The notes below the pieces were generated by a model. That model ran no database searches, had not been told where the DNA came from, and was given only the letters and a program-made list of their open reading frames with translations. Positions 12,519-13,401 of a DNA stretch of 13,401 bases are shown here, in pieces. How positions within the stretch are numbered: the first letter of the stretch is position 1; every line of letters begins with the position of its first letter. A program made the translations under genes and the position numbers. This DNA comes from Dehalococcoidia bacterium (GTDB taxonomy: Bacteria > Chloroflexota > Dehalococcoidia > Lucifugimonadales > JAGWBF01): contig JAGWBG010000012.1 in NCBI GenBank assembly GCA_021296015.1, positions 1-13,401 of the forward strand. The letters run 5' to 3'.

Positions 12519-13400
12519 AATATCTTCATCATCTATCTGGGTGGGACTGGGGACATAAAGAGGTTTCTTAAGGATGGGGGAACAAAGGAGTCCTAGCCCT
12601 ACGGGAATGACGGCATTCCCCAAGAAGACTGTGACACCATACTTTGAGTCAGCCTCTACAGCATTCCATATACCTGACACCAACCCTATGCTTGTCAGTA
12701 TCCCGAAAGCCAGCCAACCAATGGGTAATGGGGGTTTCTCCACTTCGATGTCCTCAGACCACCGGTATATGAGGAATCCGACGGCTATTAGGACTGAGGC
12801 ACTGATGAGAAAGAGGTCATCATCATGCAGATTGTCAAGAGTTGCAGCCATCCATATAACTAGTGCCAAGCCGGCAATGGCTATCACACCGCCTGCCAGC
12901 TTCCCGTAGAGGGCTGCGTTATCCAACAATTTAGCCCCTTGCCGGGCTCCTATCAATTCCACAAATAGAAGACCCACGACCCCTATACCCATTGGAAAGG
13001 CCGCACCCCACAGGAGTGACCAGGGAAAGGTCACACTCTCCGTGGACGACCAGAACCCTCCAAACTCTGAATTCCAACTCCCCAGACCGAAGCCGGCAAT
13101 TAGTATGGCAATACAGGACAGCCTTCCGAAGAAGAGTATTCTAGCATTCACACCGGACCGACGCATACCTTCCACGGCCAAGAGAATGAGGAGTCCTACC
13201 CCCGTCGGAGGCAAAGCAAATGTGAGGAACGTCCAAAACTGGCTCTCCGTCCATTGTTTCGTTGTTTCCGAGATTCCCAACACAAGTCCGGCTACTGCTA
13301 CAGCAATGCCAGCCGCCCTTCCGTAGCCAATTGCCTTATCGGACAGCCTGGGGAAGCGTATTCCCTCAGCCTTGGCGAGCAATAGAGGTCCAACCCTCAT
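12513..13400 (-). CDS. Polytopic membrane protein of four two-helix repeats (reaches window edge)
   Basis: A 295-residue protein with about eight transmembrane helices. Four tandem units of roughly 55-70 residues are visible. The first helix of each starts with an aromatic or Ile followed by Gly: YGRAAGIAVAVAGLVLG (26-42), FGRLSCIAILIAGFGLG (91-107), YGKLAGGVIAIAGLALV (165-181), IGWLAFGILTSIGLVSG (227-243). The second helices are PPTGVGLLILLAVE (64-77), PMGIGVVGLLFVE (136-148), a diverged one at 199-214, and VIPVGLGLLCSPIL (264-277). A Trp-Asn pair follows helix one in units 2 and 4. The C-terminus is acidic (DDEDIL). The first Met is one base from the right edge and no ribosome site can be seen, so the true start may lie outside. 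I do not recognise a family. Its stop codon overlaps the mqnD stop by 6 bp on opposite strands. Confidence 0.8.
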   Translation of the reverse strand: MRVGPLLLAKAEGIRFPRLSDKAIGYGRAAGIAVAVAGLVLGISETTKQWTESQFWTFLTFALPPTGVGLLILLAVEGMRRSGVNARILFFGRLSCIAILIAGFGLGSWNSEFGGFWSSTESVTFPWSLLWGAAFPMGIGVVGLLFVELIGARQGAKLLDNAALYGKLAGGVIAIAGLALVIWMAATLDNLHDDDLFLISASVLIAVGFLIYRWSEDIEVEKPPLPIGWLAFGILTSIGLVSGIWNAVEADSKYGVTVFLGNAVIPVGLGLLCSPILKKPLYVPSPTQIDDEDIL

Positions 13401-13401
13401 A

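Overview
The window looks like a bacterial chromosome segment with fairly high GC. My best guess is Chloroflexota (Dehalococcoidia or SAR202-like), from the mix of an AMP-dependent acyl-CoA synthetase, hydantoinase A/B, a ThDP lyase, a MetF-like protein, an MqnD-type protein and an SplB-like radical SAM enzyme, separated by small palindromic repeats. No ribosomal or other phylogenetic marker is present, so this is inference. I see no phage, integrase, transposase, CRISPR array, tRNA or rRNA.

Left part (1-2200): the C-terminal half of an acyl-CoA synthetase cut by the window edge (+), a hairpin-rich gap, and a 70-residue HEAT-like fragment (+). Facing them is a leftward block: a protoglobin-like single-domain globin (4480-3953), a ThDP-dependent decarboxylase/synthase (3885-2197), an apparently frameshifted micro-ORF (2178-2010) and a short CDF-type cation transporter (2029-1328). 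The same-strand arrangement and short gaps suggest one transcript led by a haem protein.

Middle (4481-9718): about 580 bp without a convincing gene, holding an extended -10 element and a mosaic of small palindromic repeats. A probable 5'-damaged gene of unknown function follows (5065-5541, +). The leftward hyuA-hyuB pair comes next, with a recognisable promoter (-35 TTGACC, 17 bp, -10 TATCCT) and strong Shine-Dalgarno sites that fix shorter starts than the longest open frames. The pair probably encodes an ATP-dependent hydantoinase/oxoprolinase-type ring-opening enzyme. An interspersed palindrome lies between it and the divergent radical SAM gene.

Right part (9719-13400): an SplB-like radical SAM enzyme (+), a convergent repeat/hairpin, a MetF-family protein (-) and an MqnD-family protein (+) that share a compact divergent promoter region. 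Last is a polytopic membrane protein (-) built from four copies of a two-helix unit, which reaches the right edge and overlaps the mqnD stop codon.

The most unusual items are the globin-led ThDP operon, the frameshifted micro-ORF inside it, the four-fold repeat membrane protein, the Glu-to-Asp change at the catalytic position of the MetF-like protein, and a repeat family found as inverted copies about 5.7 kb apart. None of these amounts to a clearly new defence or mobile system. Functional calls come from motif recognition by eye, without database searches.
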